From positions 1 to 64,000 of the forward strand of contig JASLNT010000019.1 in the NCBI GenBank assembly GCA_030745875.1: a stretch of 64,000 nt of DNA. Reading direction: 5' to 3'. Below, one piece after another: positions 63,444-64,000 of the stretch (position 1 is its first letter; the number at the start of each line of letters is the position of its first letter). Position numbers and translations under genes: made by a program. The DNA comes from Phycisphaerae bacterium (lineage in GTDB: Bacteria > Planctomycetota > Phycisphaerae > SM23-33). Below the pieces are notes generated by a model. The model was not told the origin of the DNA and did not search any database. It was given only the letters and a program-made list of their open reading frames with translations.

Positions 63444-64000
63444 CCCATAACCTATCGCTTTAGAAGCGCTGATATTACCAGTTTTCCCGCCGCATTATCA
63501 AGCACATGACAATGCCGCTACTGTATTAACGAGCCCTGAAAAGCGATATTTCCCGGCGGGGGATCATCTGGTGGAATCCCAGTCGAGAGAATCACTATGT
63601 CCAGGATGATAGCAACAGTTATTGTCGCTACGGCAGGGTGTCTTCTCGGCGCCGAGGCGCTGGTAGTTCACAATTGGTTCACACTTTTCGCCAGCGACTT
63701 CCGGGCGCCGGTCGGCCGTTCTCGCGGCGCGGTGCGTTCGTGTGATTGGTCTATCCGGCCTTCGTATCAGCATTTATAACTCACGGGGCCGGGCGATCCG
63801 AAGTGTTCCCATCCGCCCCCCGCCCGCGTCCATGCCGAACCTGTGAACCTGCCGCCCTAACTGTGAACCAAGAATATTCGCCCCGCCGACCGCCATAACT
63901 CTTTCTGCCACCACATGTTATGATGCCGCGGGTCGCTTGGGCGGTTTCTCAAAATATCGCTTGACGCCATCTGATAGTTCACACCACCTTAACACTCTAT
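63444..64000. other. Intergenic region with TGTGAACC-type sites and a possible small gene
   Basis: 557 bp to the window edge. It carries GTTCACA at 63666, GGTTCACAC at 63676, TGTGAACC at 63843, TGTGAACC at 63862 and GTTCACACC at about 63977. These are the same octamer in both orientations as in the cluster at 40604-40816. One open frame (63597-63779) might be a small gene. No RNA gene is recognised, and the next gene lies beyond the edge. Confidence 0.5.
63597..63779 (+). CDS. Possible 60-residue exported or membrane peptide
   Basis: ATG 63597 follows GAGAGAATCACT. The first 25 residues (MIATVIVATAGCLLGAEALV) look like a signal or membrane helix; the rest is Arg-rich and unfamiliar. The frame overlaps two GTTCACA sites, so it may be fortuitous. 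There is no family match, and the evidence is limited to the N-terminal hydrophobicity and a modest ribosome site. Confidence 0.25.
   Translation: MSRMIATVIVATAGCLLGAEALVVHNWFTLFASDFRAPVGRSRGAVRSCDWSIRPSYQHL

Noticed and set aside
1..64000. CRISPR arrays, tRNA and rRNA genes, riboswitches
   Set aside because: No regularly spaced repeats with unique spacers and no cloverleaf or rRNA-like segments were recognised; absence judged by eye only.

Overview
The window looks like part of a planctomycete chromosome, most likely a Phycisphaerae-type polysaccharide degrader. The pointers are a giant PEP-CTERM protein, two Tat-exported Cys-type sulfatases, sialate-O-acetylesterase-like SGNH enzymes, secreted PQQ-propeller proteins with a methyltransferase-like N-terminus, LamG proteins, SUMF1/FGE-fold proteins and GC-rich coding DNA. 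This assignment is inferred from gene content. No rRNA, tRNA, CRISPR array or ribosomal protein gene was seen.

Layout. 1-235: the 3' end of an IS3-family element. 236-5386: a membrane-anchored triple-PAS sigma54-type regulator, behind a receiver-domain remnant, followed by a secreted GH32 enzyme. 5925-15269: a 3114-residue PEP-CTERM repeat protein with large internal duplications. 15807-26285: secreted enzymes on the + strand (transglutaminase/FGE-like fusion, putative glycosidase, tandem SASA esterase, second SGNH esterase, sulfatase). 26289-29745: a small accessory island with a Fic / HTH pair (mobile mystery proteins B and A), an AT-rich control region, an HTH/Cys-ribbon protein, an unrecognised 341-residue protein, a terminator and a small basic protein. 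29800-36443: LamG protein, transglutaminase-like protein, DUF1593 protein and sialidase. 36481-39251: a cassette of three lower-GC genes between 0.3-kb direct repeats. 39520-40587: a secreted HExxH protein. 40847-49561: a complete minus-strand chemotaxis-type operon (REC-GGDEF, CheA, CheW, MCP, CheR, CheD, CheY, CheX, CheB). 49748-53280: a sulfatase, then REC-HPt and REC-GGDEF proteins. 53338-63443: a minus-strand operon for a parallel beta-helix protein, MsrB, a GH5 enzyme, two paralogous MT-like/PQQ-propeller proteins and a probable 45-residue membrane peptide.

How it fits together. Nearly all the enzymes carry export signals and act on glycans (fructans, sulfated and acetylated polysaccharides, beta-glucans, sialic-acid-like sugars), so most of the window serves extracytoplasmic polysaccharide use. 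The Che operon and two diguanylate cyclase-type regulators supply sensing and probably surface or motility decisions. The most unusual signals lie between genes: three intergenic repeat families (A, B and C here) and a TGTGAACC motif in clusters 23 kb apart. Among proteins the most interesting are the secreted MT-like/PQQ fusions, the Fic pair whose HTH partner carries a Fic-inhibitory-type motif, and an FGE-like protein whose C-terminal signature lies upstream of its core.
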